From Gemmataceae bacterium (lineage in GTDB: Bacteria > Planctomycetota > Planctomycetia > Gemmatales > Gemmataceae), in assembly GCA_025056835.1 (NCBI GenBank), contig JANWVS010000019.1:1-11503 (forward strand): a stretch of 11,503 bases of DNA, read 5' to 3'. The notes beneath the pieces are model-generated. The model did not search any database. It was not told the origin of the DNA and saw only the letters and a program-made list of their open reading frames with translations. The position numbers and the translations under genes are program-made. Numbering within the stretch: position 1 is the stretch's first letter; every line of letters starts with the position of its first letter. This document shows, one piece after another, positions 1-7,558 of the stretch.

Positions 1-1052
1 TCAATCGAGGAAGTAATCATGTCGATGAGCCGCTGGGCATTTTGCAGCATAATGGCCCGTGAAAAAATCGGTCCCCAGAAGAGAGGGTTGTCCGGGGCGA
101 CCAAATCCTGCACGGGATAGGCGCGGACTACCATCATTTGTCGTGCTTTTTCCAGCGTGACGACCTGGACCAAGCCGTCCTTCAGTACATACGTCAGACC
201 GCGATCTTTGAGCACTTTTTGCAGGATGATTCGCAGCGTCGCTTTATTAACGTTAAGGGTTACCGGATCGCTATAATCAAGATTCACCTCGCGAACGGAA
301 GCTTCGTCCATCACGATCGAGATGCCGGCTTTATTTTGCAGCTGGTTGATAACTTCGCTAAACGGCAATTTGTCAAAGTTGACGGAGAGGGTGGAGTTGA
401 GCGCTCGCAGCATGGCGATTTCCTTCTCGGTCAACTTTGGTTTACCGCGCTCTGATATCCTGGCCCAGTCTTTCGAGAATTGAATGTCGCCGTCGATGGG
501 CACGGCACCTCGTTGCAAGCCGGCAAGCGTGTTGAGATTTCGCTCGTTTGCCTCGGCTTTTTGTTTGTTCACGGCAGCAAGTTGCGCATTGCGCTGTTCG
601 ATATATTGGCTGGCCACTGCGGCCGGCCCCTGGGATACCGTTGTTTTGCTGCCTTGGTCGCGGCCGGTTCGAGCATCGTTGCGGGCCTTCTGTTCTGCGC
701 GGAGGGCAGCGGCTTCGTCATCGGCAAGGCGTTTGGCCTGCTTAGCGGCGATCAATTCACGCTGCCGGGTTTGCAGTCGTTCGAGCAGGCGGGACCGCTC
801 CGACTCCGGTAATTCACTGGCATTTTTGATCTTGAGCGTGATCTCCAGCAATCGTTCCATAGCCCGGTTCGGGTCGTATCGTTCCAACTGCCGCGATTGA
901 ATTAGCGCATCGTTGGCATCGGCGATAAGTTTTTGGGCAATAATCCGGTCGCGTTCGAGGATACGGGCCAAGTCGTCTTGTGCCTCGAGTTGTGGAAGGC
1001 CGAAGACACCTAAGAAGGCGACAGCGAAGACTGCAACGGTTCGACGGCGCAT
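1..1052 (-). CDS. Secreted coiled-coil protein with STN/secretin-like domain, 3' end outside window
   Basis: The reading frame is open from the ATG at 1052 to the left edge: 350 codons plus two bases. The TCA at 1-3 is out of frame and is not its stop. A signal peptide is visible: basic MRRR, a hydrophobic stretch at about residues 5-19, and likely cleavage after the LEA at 22-24. Residues about 55-175 are rich in Glu, Arg, Gln, Ala and Lys and look like helical coiled coil. Residues about 222-300 (from LSVNFDKLPFSEVI to LVQVVTLEKA) have the alternating pattern of the STN/secretin short N-terminal domain. They are followed by VVRAYPVQDLV at 308-318 and LIDMITSSI at the edge, a continuation I associate with planctomycete STN-domain proteins. 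The start is supported by GGGAGAGG five bases upstream. The role is unknown: a part in secretion, a pilus-like assembly or envelope structure is inference. The domain call is moderate; the gene itself is near certain. Confidence 0.85.
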   Translation of the reverse strand, partial: MRRRTVAVFAVAFLGVFGLPQLEAQDDLARILERDRIIAQKLIADANDALIQSRQLERYDPNRAMERLLEITLKIKNASELPESERSRLLERLQTRQRELIAAKQAKRLADDEAAALRAEQKARNDARTGRDQGSKTTVSQGPAAVASQYIEQRNAQLAAVNKQKAEANERNLNTLAGLQRGAVPIDGDIQFSKDWARISERGKPKLTEKEIAMLRALNSTLSVNFDKLPFSEVINQLQNKAGISIVMDEASVREVNLDYSDPVTLNVNKATLRIILQKVLKDRGLTYVLKDGLVQVVTLEKARQMMVVRAYPVQDLVAPDNPLFWGPIFSRAIMLQNAQRLIDMITSSI

Positions 1053-1057
1053 GGCAA

Positions 1058-1065
1058 CCTCTCCC
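1058..1065 (-). promoter_or_regulatory. Ribosome binding site of the left-edge secreted protein
   Basis: GGGAGAGG on the minus strand ends five bases before the ATG at 1052. It is the strongest Shine-Dalgarno match near this start and selects it over in-frame alternatives. Confidence 0.7.
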
Positions 1066-1128
1066 CCGACGAGCGAAGGTTACTTCCCCTGTATACGCTA
1101 ATTTACCCCCTTGCTTGCGCCCTCGCCA

Positions 1129-1142
1129 GGGAAATTTTTCCC
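1129..1142. repeat. 14-base inverted repeat GGGAAA-TT-TTTCCC
   Basis: Perfect 6-base arms around a two-base centre, 77 bases upstream of the left-edge gene's start and about 340 bases upstream of leuS. An AT-rich core in a GC-rich spacer would suit an operator, but one short copy can arise by chance. It has no downstream T-run suggesting a terminator for a gene ending here, since both neighbours start in this spacer. Confidence 0.3.
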
Positions 1143-1470
1143 GTCGATCTGGTTCGCGTCCCATGATCAAGGTGCGATACGAAAATCTGGGAAGGTCGGT
1201 TCGCGACCGCTACGGCGGCCAACAGCCGGCGATCGACAGGCTGGTATGGTTGGGGTAGCCGCGACGTCGATGGACCTGAACTTTCTTCGGCAAGGCTTTG
1301 TCGTACCGTCGGTCGCTGTTGTGCGGCTGGTGTTCTCTTACGGGATGAAGTTCCGACCTTTGCGTCCGTTGACGCCTCTTCGCAGCCAAGGTAAGTTAAC
1401 CCGCACCGGAGCGTGCCTGTATCGTCATAGCGACGCAAAGCGTACGTGCATTCGCTTGATTCGCTAGGCC

Positions 1471-1475
1471 GGGAG
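1471..1475 (+). promoter_or_regulatory. Ribosome binding site of leuS
   Basis: GGGAG lies ten bases before the ATG at 1486. Spacing is slightly long but usable, and the ATG gives the expected LeuRS N-terminus. Confidence 0.55.
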
Positions 1476-1485
1476 ATAGTCCACG

Positions 1486-4470
1486 ATGCCGACGTACAAC
1501 CCCAAAGTCATCGAACCGCGGTGGCAGCGGTATTGGGAGGAGCACAAAACATTTAAGACGCCGGACGATTCTCCGAAGCCCAAGCTTTATATTCTCGACA
1601 TGTTTCCTTATCCCTCCGGCGCGGGTTTGCACGTCGGCCATCCCGAAGGGTACACGGCCACCGACATTTTGTGCCGCTACAAGCGAATGCGCGGCTACAA
1701 CGTCTTGCACCCGATGGGATGGGACGCCTTCGGTCTGCCGGCTGAACAATACGCCATCCAAACCGGCACTCATCCCGCCGTCACCACGCAGCAGAACATC
1801 GAGACGTTTCGTCGGCAGATCAAGATGCTGGGTTTCAGTTATGATTGGGACCGTGAAATCAACACGACCGACCCTGCCTATTTCAAGTGGACCCAGTGGA
1901 TCTTCTTGGAACTTTACGACACGTGGTACGACAAGGAACAAGGTCGCGGCCGACCGATTCGGGAACTCCCTATTCCGCCGGAAATCCAAGCACAAGGTAA
2001 CGACGCCGTGCGCGCTTACCAAGACAGCAAGCGCTTGGCGTACATGGCCGAAGTTCCCGTGAACTGGTGCCCCGCTTTGGGAACGGTTCTGGCCAACGAG
2101 GAAGTCATCGACGGTCGGTCGGAGCGCGGCAACCATCCGGTGGTGCGGATGCCGCTGAAGCAATGGATGCTGCGGATCACCGATTACGCCGAACGTTTGC
2201 TCGCCGACCTCGAAACCGTGCAATGGCCGCACGCCATCAAGGAGATGCAGCGCAACTGGATCGGCCGTAGCGTCGGCGCCGAAGTCGATTTTGCTTTGGC
2301 GCCGCCAGCCGGGCCAGCGACGATTCGCGTCTTCACGACGCGGCCCGACACGTTATTCGGGGCAACTTACCTTGTCTTGGCGCCCGAACATCCGCTGGTC
2401 GACGCCGTGACGACGCCGGCACACCGTGCTACGGTAACGGCTTACAAGAATCAAGCAGCCACGAAGAGCGACTTTGAACGCACCGAACTGGCCAAGACCA
2501 AAACCGGTGTTTTCACGGGAGCGTACGCCGTCAATCCGGTCAACGGTGCGAAAATTCCGATCTGGATTGCCGATTACGTTCTCGGCAGTTACGGCACCGG
2601 GGCCATCATGGCCGTGCCGGCCCACGATGAGCGCGACTTCGAGTTCGCCCGGCAATTTCGCCTGCCGATTGTCCCCGTCGTATTGCCTCCGGAGACGTGG
2701 TTGAAACATTCCCGCGTTGGGGGCATCGTGGCCAGCTTGGCCGCCGGCGATGTTCCGCAGCTGAGTCGTGAGAATGTCAGCCATCCCCAGCCGCATCTGC
2801 CGACGGTATCCCAATTCGAGTATAAAGTGATGACCGCTGCTCACCGGGTGTGGGACGAATGCGGAGGGGACACCACACGCATACTTCAACGGCTCTATGG
2901 CGACCATGTCGAATGGTTTGGCTGCTTTGTTGACGAAGGGACGGCAATCAACTCCGGACCGTTCGACGGACTGAGCACGGCGGAGTTCAAGACGAAGGTA
3001 ACGGCGTGGTTGGCCGAACACGGCAAGGGAGCCAGCAAGGTCAACTACAAGCTTCGCGATTGGTTGTTCAGCCGGCAGCGGTACTGGGGCGAACCGTTTC
3101 CGATCTTGCACGAAGTCGATGCCACCGGCAAACGCACGGGCAACATTGCCGTGCTTTCCCTCGACGAATTGCCATTGACGTTGCCCGAGTTAGAAGACTA
3201 TCAGCCGACGGGCAAGCCGGAGCCGCCGCTCAGCAAAGCCAAGGATTGGCTGACGGTGGTGCGCGACGGCAAACGGTATGTGCGCGAAACCAATACCATG
3301 CCCCAATGGGCCGGCTCGTGCTGGTATTACCTGCGCTATCTCGACCCGAAAAACGACCAAGCGTTTTGCGATCCGGCCAAGCTCAAAAAATGGCTGCCCA
3401 TCGACCTTTACGTCGGTGGTGCGGAACACGCTGTTTTGCACCTTTTGTATTCGCGCTTCTGGCACAAAGTCCTTTACGACCGTGGTCATGTCCCGTGTCC
3501 CGAACCGTTCCTTCGCTTGGTCAATCAAGGCATGATCCTGGGGGAAATGGAATATACGGCGTTCCAGAAGATCAGCGGCGGGGCGGTGCCGCCGGGATTG
3601 GTGTCGGCCGAGCAGGTCGATTTCGACGGGGACGTGGCCGTCCACAAAAAGACTGCGGCGAAACTGATGCTCATCAAACTTGACGAGGATCAGGTCGAAA
3701 AAAAAGGCGACGCCTTTGTTCTCAAAGAAGATCCTTCGATCCGCGTCGATGCGCGAGCGTACAAGATGTCCAAAAGCCGCGGGAACGTCATCAATCCCGA
3801 CCAGGTCGTCGATCAATACGGCGCCGACAGCCTGCGCCTGTACGAAATGTTCATGGGTCCGTTGGAGGCAGTCAAGCCGTGGAGCATGCGGGGGGTGGAG
3901 GGTGTGTTCCGCTTCCTCAATCGCGTGTGGCGGCTGATGATCGACGAACGCGCGGAAAACATGAGACTCCTCGACGCCGTGCAAGATGTCGAACCGGATA
4001 AGGAAACGTTGCAGCTGCTGCACCATACCATCAAGAAAGTGACGGATGACATCGAAGCGTTGGCGTTCAACACGGCGATTTCCGCGATGATGGAGTTGGC
4101 CAACCATCTCACAAGACAAACGGTCCGACCGCGCTCGGTGCTCAAAACTTTCGTCCTTTTGCTGTCGCCGTTCGCGCCGCACGTGGCGGAAGAATTGTGG
4201 CAGGTGCTCAATGGCTTTCGGGAAGGCACCCTAGCTTACGAACCGTGGCCGAGCTACGACGAGTCCCTTTTGAAATCCGACACCTTACAGGTGCCTGTGC
4301 AGATCAACGGCAAACTCCGCGCTGTCGTCACCGTGCCGGCCGATTGCGACAAGGAAAAGCTCGAGAAGGCAGCCCTGGCCGACACCAAAATTCGCGGACT
4401 CTTGGAAGGCAAGACGATCCGCAGGATTGTCGTCGTGCCGGCCAAGCTCGTCAACGTCGTGACTGACTGA
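1486..4470 (+). CDS. leuS: Leucyl-tRNA synthetase
   Basis: Cytoplasmic class I aminoacyl-tRNA synthetase that joins leucine to tRNA-Leu using ATP. The frame encodes 994 residues, clearly more than the roughly 860 of E. coli LeuRS. The HIGH motif is HVGH at 49-52 and the KMSKS loop is exact at 760-764. The CP1 editing domain has TTRPDT at 284-289 and [15 protein letters not shown] at 370-384. Thr289, Tyr369 and Asp384 line up by motif and spacing with E. coli editing residues Thr252, Tyr330 and Asp345. The region at about 207-216 is the Cys-free SERGNHPV form instead of a zinc-binding Cys cluster. [13 protein letters not shown] and the C-terminal tRNA-binding segment ([30 protein letters not shown]) are all present. 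Extra length lies at about 147-178, 402-480 and 690-755. An ATG preceded by GGGAG sets the start. The gene is convergent with pxpA, five bases apart. Confidence 0.99.
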   Translation: MPTYNPKVIEPRWQRYWEEHKTFKTPDDSPKPKLYILDMFPYPSGAGLHVGHPEGYTATDILCRYKRMRGYNVLHPMGWDAFGLPAEQYAIQTGTHPAVTTQQNIETFRRQIKMLGFSYDWDREINTTDPAYFKWTQWIFLELYDTWYDKEQGRGRPIRELPIPPEIQAQGNDAVRAYQDSKRLAYMAEVPVNWCPALGTVLANEEVIDGRSERGNHPVVRMPLKQWMLRITDYAERLLADLETVQWPHAIKEMQRNWIGRSVGAEVDFALAPPAGPATIRVFTTRPDTLFGATYLVLAPEHPLVDAVTTPAHRATVTAYKNQAATKSDFERTELAKTKTGVFTGAYAVNPVNGAKIPIWIADYVLGSYGTGAIMAVPAHDERDFEFARQFRLPIVPVVLPPETWLKHSRVGGIVASLAAGDVPQLSRENVSHPQPHLPTVSQFEYKVMTAAHRVWDECGGDTTRILQRLYGDHVEWFGCFVDEGTAINSGPFDGLSTAEFKTKVTAWLAEHGKGASKVNYKLRDWLFSRQRYWGEPFPILHEVDATGKRTGNIAVLSLDELPLTLPELEDYQPTGKPEPPLSKAKDWLTVVRDGKRYVRETNTMPQWAGSCWYYLRYLDPKNDQAFCDPAKLKKWLPIDLYVGGAEHAVLHLLYSRFWHKVLYDRGHVPCPEPFLRLVNQGMILGEMEYTAFQKISGGAVPPGLVSAEQVDFDGDVAVHKKTAAKLMLIKLDEDQVEKKGDAFVLKEDPSIRVDARAYKMSKSRGNVINPDQVVDQYGADSLRLYEMFMGPLEAVKPWSMRGVEGVFRFLNRVWRLMIDERAENMRLLDAVQDVEPDKETLQLLHHTIKKVTDDIEALAFNTAISAMMELANHLTRQTVRPRSVLKTFVLLLSPFAPHVAEELWQVLNGFREGTLAYEPWPSYDESLLKSDTLQVPVQINGKLRAVVTVPADCDKEKLEKAALADTKIRGLLEGKTIRRIVVVPAKLVNVVTD

Positions 4471-4475
4471 AGCAC

Positions 4476-5171
4476 TCACACGAACGGGCGCAGAACGACG
4501 CCATCCTTGAGCAACTCGGCCCGCACGGCTCGGATAAAAACAACGGCGTCGGGATGATCGCCATGCACGCACAGCGTCCGCACGCCGCGGTCGCGTGCCA
4601 AGGCCTGCGCTTGCCGTGCCGCTTCTTCAGGATCGGTTAGGAGGGCGTCCGGTTCCGACCGTGGCACCAACGTGCCGTCCGCACGATAGCGTCGGTCCAC
4701 AAAACCCTCGGCGACGAACGGAACGCGGCCGCGTGCTTGGGTCTCGAGGCACGATCGCGGCAAACCCACGACCGGCAGCCCCAAAAACGCCGCCGCCAGA
4801 CAAACGGCGCGACCGATATCGTCGTCGCGGCAGGCCTGATGGTAGAGTGCCCCGTGCGGCTTCAGATAACGAATCGGCACCCCGAGCGGTTTGGCCAGAT
4901 TGCGAAGGACATTGACTTGACGCACGATCATGTGGATCACGGCCGCGGGCGCCACATCACGCTCCCGCCGACCAAAGTGCTCGCGATCCGGATAGCCTGG
5001 ATGTGCTCCCACGACGACGCCTAGCTCATGGGCCACACGAAGTGCTTCGGAGGCACAGAACACATCCCCAGCATGAAAACCACATGCGATGTTCGCCGAC
5101 GTGACGAGCCGCATGATCTCGGCATCGTGCTCACACCCTTCGCCTAGGTCGCAATTGAGATCGATCTCCAT
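4476..5171 (-). CDS. pxpA: 5-oxoprolinase subunit A (LamB/YcsF family)
   Basis: Encodes 231 residues, slightly short of the usual 245-255. PxpA works with PxpB and PxpC in ATP-dependent opening of 5-oxoproline to glutamate, a cytoplasmic repair or recycling reaction (family knowledge). The family signatures appear in order: DLNCDLGEG at 4-12, NIACGFHAGD at 27-36, GAHPGYPD at 55-62 with FGRR at 66-69, YLKPHGALYH at 102-111, EGFVDRRYRADGTLVPRS at 155-172, and CVHGDHPDAV at 201-210. The first motif begins at residue 4, so the ATG at 5171 fits even though the ribosome binding site is weak (GAGAG about 14 bases upstream). No pxpB or pxpC lies in the window. The stop is five bases from that of convergent leuS. 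Family assignment is secure; the exact reaction in this organism depends on partner genes elsewhere. Confidence 0.93.
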   Translation of the reverse strand: MEIDLNCDLGEGCEHDAEIMRLVTSANIACGFHAGDVFCASEALRVAHELGVVVGAHPGYPDREHFGRRERDVAPAAVIHMIVRQVNVLRNLAKPLGVPIRYLKPHGALYHQACRDDDIGRAVCLAAAFLGLPVVGLPRSCLETQARGRVPFVAEGFVDRRYRADGTLVPRSEPDALLTDPEEAARQAQALARDRGVRTLCVHGDHPDAVVFIRAVRAELLKDGVVLRPFV

Positions 5172-5396
5172 TACAAGCCAATCTACTCTCGCAGTGCCAT
5201 CCTTGCAAGGGGTCCAAGGGAAGGCCGTTGGCGGCCGCTCACCTGCCGCCGCGGGCGCCTTGAAGCGTTACCCATCAGCCGTGGTTGGCACGAGCTGGGG
5301 AACGGCGTGGCCGGCGTCACCCGGACCTGCGGCCGACGTAGAAACCGGCGATCCCAACTTCGGCGATAGACACTCAGACGGCGGGCATTCGTCTTG
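5172..5396. other. Spacer between the lipoprotein gene and pxpA
   Basis: 225 bases with no credible gene. A GC-rich hairpin candidate (GGCGGC 5230-5235, GCCGCC 5245-5250, nine-base loop) lies about 150 bases past the lipoprotein stop and has no T-run on the transcribed strand. A promoter for pxpA could lie here but no clear one is visible. Confidence 0.5.
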
Positions 5397-7487
5397 CTAC
5401 GGGAGCGCCGCGATACGATCGTCAATGCTTTGGCGCAAGGCCGCCACGTTGCCTCCCGGGCGCCAGTCGCGCTGCAAGAACTCAACGCGGTCGGCCAGAT
5501 TGCCGCCTCCTTGGGCGCGTACTCGAGCGGCGGCTTCATTCAGCCAGCGGGTATTTGGGTCGAGTTCCACAAGGGCCGTCAAGTCACTGCGCGCCTTCTT
5601 CAGTGCGGCCAGCGCCGCTTCTTTTTCTCCCAACCGCCAATTCGCTTGGGCCTGACGAAGCCGCGCCGCTATGGCGTGATGCAAATCGAGATGAGCTTGC
5701 TCGGCTAGACCAACGGCGCGCGCTTGGGCAGCGGGGCCTTGGCGCCATAGCGGCGCCAGGGCGTCGAGTCGGGCTTGCCACAACGTCGGCGCGACGTCGC
5801 CATGGTCGAGAAATCGGGCCCAAGCGCTCCGGGTGTTGCGCCAAGCGCTGACGATGTCGGTTTGTCGAACGGCGCGGCCGCTGTGCCGCCGTTCGGCCGC
5901 TTGGGCTTCGAGGCGAATGGCTTTGTCTTCCCAACAAGTGGCCCGAAGCCACTCGATCTGATTGCCCAACGGTTCCCGGCATGTCGTGAGCACGGCGTAG
6001 GAAAGGATGCCGCGCTTGAGTCGCTGTTGCAATAGCACCGCGTCGGCCCGCAGCAAGGCCGGCAGATAATAGTCTTCACTCCAGAATGCTTGAACGCGAA
6101 CGTCGCCGGCAAGATATGCCTCCCGCGCGTGACGATGCCAGTCTGCCAGCTGCTTTTTCCATTCAGTGTCCGACACGGAGGAAGCGAAATCGGCTTGTTC
6201 CAGGGCGTTGCTGATGAGGTCGAGCCGTTTTAGCGCCGTTTCGTATTGCCCGCGAAGCACAGCCATCCGGGATTCGAGGGCGTACTTGCCGAACAACGCC
6301 AAATAGAGTTTGCGAATTTCCTGACTGAATTCGCGAAGCTCGTCGGTAACGATGTGCCGACGCTCGAAAAGTTGCTGCAAGTACGTCAACGGCAGCATCG
6401 AACTGACAAAAAACGGACGGCGCTGGGCCTTGTCTAGCCCGCCATCCTCCGCGGCATAACAGAGTCGAGCTCGGCGCGCTGGTGCGGTGTGATCCTCGGC
6501 CGGCCACGGAGATGGTCGCAATCCGACGGCAGCACAGCGTTGCAGCCACGAGGTAAAATCGACATGGAGGTCCACTCGTTCGGGGCCGGCGAGAACGTCC
6601 TCGAGCACCTTCATCCGCGGCGCCAGACATGCCGCCGACCAGGGCCAACGTGCCTCGGCTCGGGCGAAATCGATGCCGTCAAGCCCGCCGAATTTTCGGA
6701 AGCCGGGATTCTCGCGCAGCTGAGCGGCAGTGGCTACGGCGACGCCGTTGGGACCGGGAATCGGCCGGCCCAGACGTGGATCGAATAAGGCCAAGTCGAT
6801 CCCGTCGTCGCGCGGCAGGAACACCCCCAGCAATCGAATCACGCTGCCGGACTTGCCGGGCACGACGACGAGACAGCCGTCGAACTGCCACTGGCGCAAC
6901 AACTCGAGGGCGACCAAGGCTCGATCCAAGTCGCTGCCCCAGCCGCGCTGCAACACCCAATGCGGCGGCAATCCATCGTCCTGTTGTTCGTGCAATAGCA
7001 CGCGGCGCATTGCCCAATCGAAGCCGAGTACCGCTTGCTCGTTCCGCGGCAACCCTATGCACTCGGCCGCTCGGGCTGCGTCTCGAAACAAAAAACTGCC
7101 TTCCAAGTGGGCCGCATCGAGGGCACGCGGTGTACCAGCGTCCAAGTCGTTCAGCTCGGTCTCATCCAAGGCGAGAAGCGCTTGAATCTCCTTCCGCACG
7201 GCTGCGTCGATGGCCGCTAGATGCTTTCCCGATTGCTTGAAGAGCGGCCCGCTAGCCTGGTTGAGGGCCTCGCGAAAATGGGGTAGTTCTTTCGCCTCGC
7301 GAAATTGCTCGATGACAAACTTGAGCGTGTCCTCCTCGGTTTCGGTCGGCGGCGCCTCTTGCTTCGCAGCGGGGGCGGACTGACGCGAACAGCCGTTGCC
7401 GCAGGCCAGGACGATGCCGACGACGCAAAAGACGGCTGACCACCGACGCCGCGGCTGCTGGGAAAACGAGATATCGAACGTGTGCAT
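5397..7487 (-). CDS. Large predicted lipoprotein of unknown function, possible degenerate transglutaminase-like fold
   Basis: Encodes 696 residues from the ATG at 7487. The N-terminus has basic RRR at 13-15, a hydrophobic run at about 16-28 and a VLAC lipobox with Cys29, so membrane anchoring by lipid is likely. A Pro/Glu/Thr-rich linker follows (about 36-53). Residues about 55-165 are mainly helical. GWGSDLDRALVALELLRQ at 182-199, followed by DGCLVVVPG and FDPRLGRPIPGPNG (235-248), resembles the helix-then-strand core of transglutaminase-like domains. However, the position where a catalytic Cys would be expected has no Cys, so activity is doubtful. The C-terminal half is rich in Ala, Leu, Arg and Glu helices, with a TPR-like LGEKEAALAALKKA near the end. 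I do not recognise a named family. An in-frame ATG at 7544, 14 bases after the kdsA stop, would add 19 residues; its upstream GAGG is only two bases away, and it would bury the signal peptide. The frame stays open further upstream only as a shadow of kdsA. Confidence 0.85.
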   Translation of the reverse strand: MHTFDISFSQQPRRRWSAVFCVVGIVLACGNGCSRQSAPAAKQEAPPTETEEDTLKFVIEQFREAKELPHFREALNQASGPLFKQSGKHLAAIDAAVRKEIQALLALDETELNDLDAGTPRALDAAHLEGSFLFRDAARAAECIGLPRNEQAVLGFDWAMRRVLLHEQQDDGLPPHWVLQRGWGSDLDRALVALELLRQWQFDGCLVVVPGKSGSVIRLLGVFLPRDDGIDLALFDPRLGRPIPGPNGVAVATAAQLRENPGFRKFGGLDGIDFARAEARWPWSAACLAPRMKVLEDVLAGPERVDLHVDFTSWLQRCAAVGLRPSPWPAEDHTAPARRARLCYAAEDGGLDKAQRRPFFVSSMLPLTYLQQLFERRHIVTDELREFSQEIRKLYLALFGKYALESRMAVLRGQYETALKRLDLISNALEQADFASSVSDTEWKKQLADWHRHAREAYLAGDVRVQAFWSEDYYLPALLRADAVLLQQRLKRGILSYAVLTTCREPLGNQIEWLRATCWEDKAIRLEAQAAERRHSGRAVRQTDIVSAWRNTRSAWARFLDHGDVAPTLWQARLDALAPLWRQGPAAQARAVGLAEQAHLDLHHAIAARLRQAQANWRLGEKEAALAALKKARSDLTALVELDPNTRWLNEAAARVRAQGGGNLADRVEFLQRDWRPGGNVAALRQSIDDRIAALP

Positions 7488-7499
7488 AGCTTGCAAGCC
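7488..7499. repeat. 12-base perfect palindrome next to the lipoprotein start
   Basis: AGCTTGCAAGCT directly abuts the chosen ATG at 7487. It could fold across the translation start or be a protein site. If the upstream ATG at 7544 is used instead, it is simply coding sequence. A single copy was seen. Confidence 0.45.
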
Positions 7500-7558
7500 T
7501 AAGAGGTCGGTCGAAGCCGCGTCGTCAGCCGGTTCGGTTGCCATCGCCTCGTCGCGGC

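Larger units (their letters stand above)
1053..1485. other. Divergent intergenic spacer between the secreted protein gene and leuS, no credible gene
   Basis: These 433 bases separate two divergently transcribed genes and should hold promoters for both. No convincing -35/-10 pair stands out on either strand. Open frames exist on both strands (1111-1467 plus, 1103-1438 minus), but their products are Arg/Pro/Ser-rich, match no family I know and lack a good ribosome binding site. Small symmetrical elements are visible: GGGAAA-TT-TTTCCC at 1129-1142, GGTCG/CGACC around 1194-1208, and GCGTC-CGTT-GACGC at 1362-1375. The 11-mers GGTTCGCGTCC (1151-1161) and GGTTCGCGACC (1198-1208) differ at one base. 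None matches a riboswitch or T-box leader I can recognise. Confidence 0.6.

Noticed and set aside
814..1170. 118-codon minus-strand open frame overlapping the start of the left-edge gene
   Set aside because: It is a shifted frame of the same region, Arg/Gly/Cys-rich without motifs. The frame starting at 1052 has a signal peptide and stays open for 350 codons.
1151..1208. tRNA T-arm-like GGTTCGCG sequences
   Set aside because: No acceptor stem, D-arm or anticodon arm can be built around either copy.
1111..1467. 118-codon plus-strand open frame in the divergent spacer, and its 111-codon antisense counterpart
   Set aside because: No good ribosome binding site, no recognisable domain and biased composition. 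The spacer is better explained as regulatory or non-coding.
1396..4229. Long antisense open frames within leuS (for example 1396-2232, 2353-3111 and 3190-4182 on the minus strand)
   Set aside because: They lie wholly or mainly opposite a well-supported leuS. Their products are His/Arg/Val-rich with no family motif, typical of shadow frames in GC-rich coding DNA.
5230..5250. GC-rich hairpin as terminator of the lipoprotein gene
   Set aside because: It has a six-base stem with a nine-base loop, no T-run, and lies about 150 bases past the stop, so chance in GC-rich DNA is as likely.
5183..5539. 118-codon minus-strand open frame across the spacer and the end of the lipoprotein gene
   Set aside because: Arg/Pro/Ser-rich, partly overlapping a better-supported gene in another frame, and without any family resemblance.
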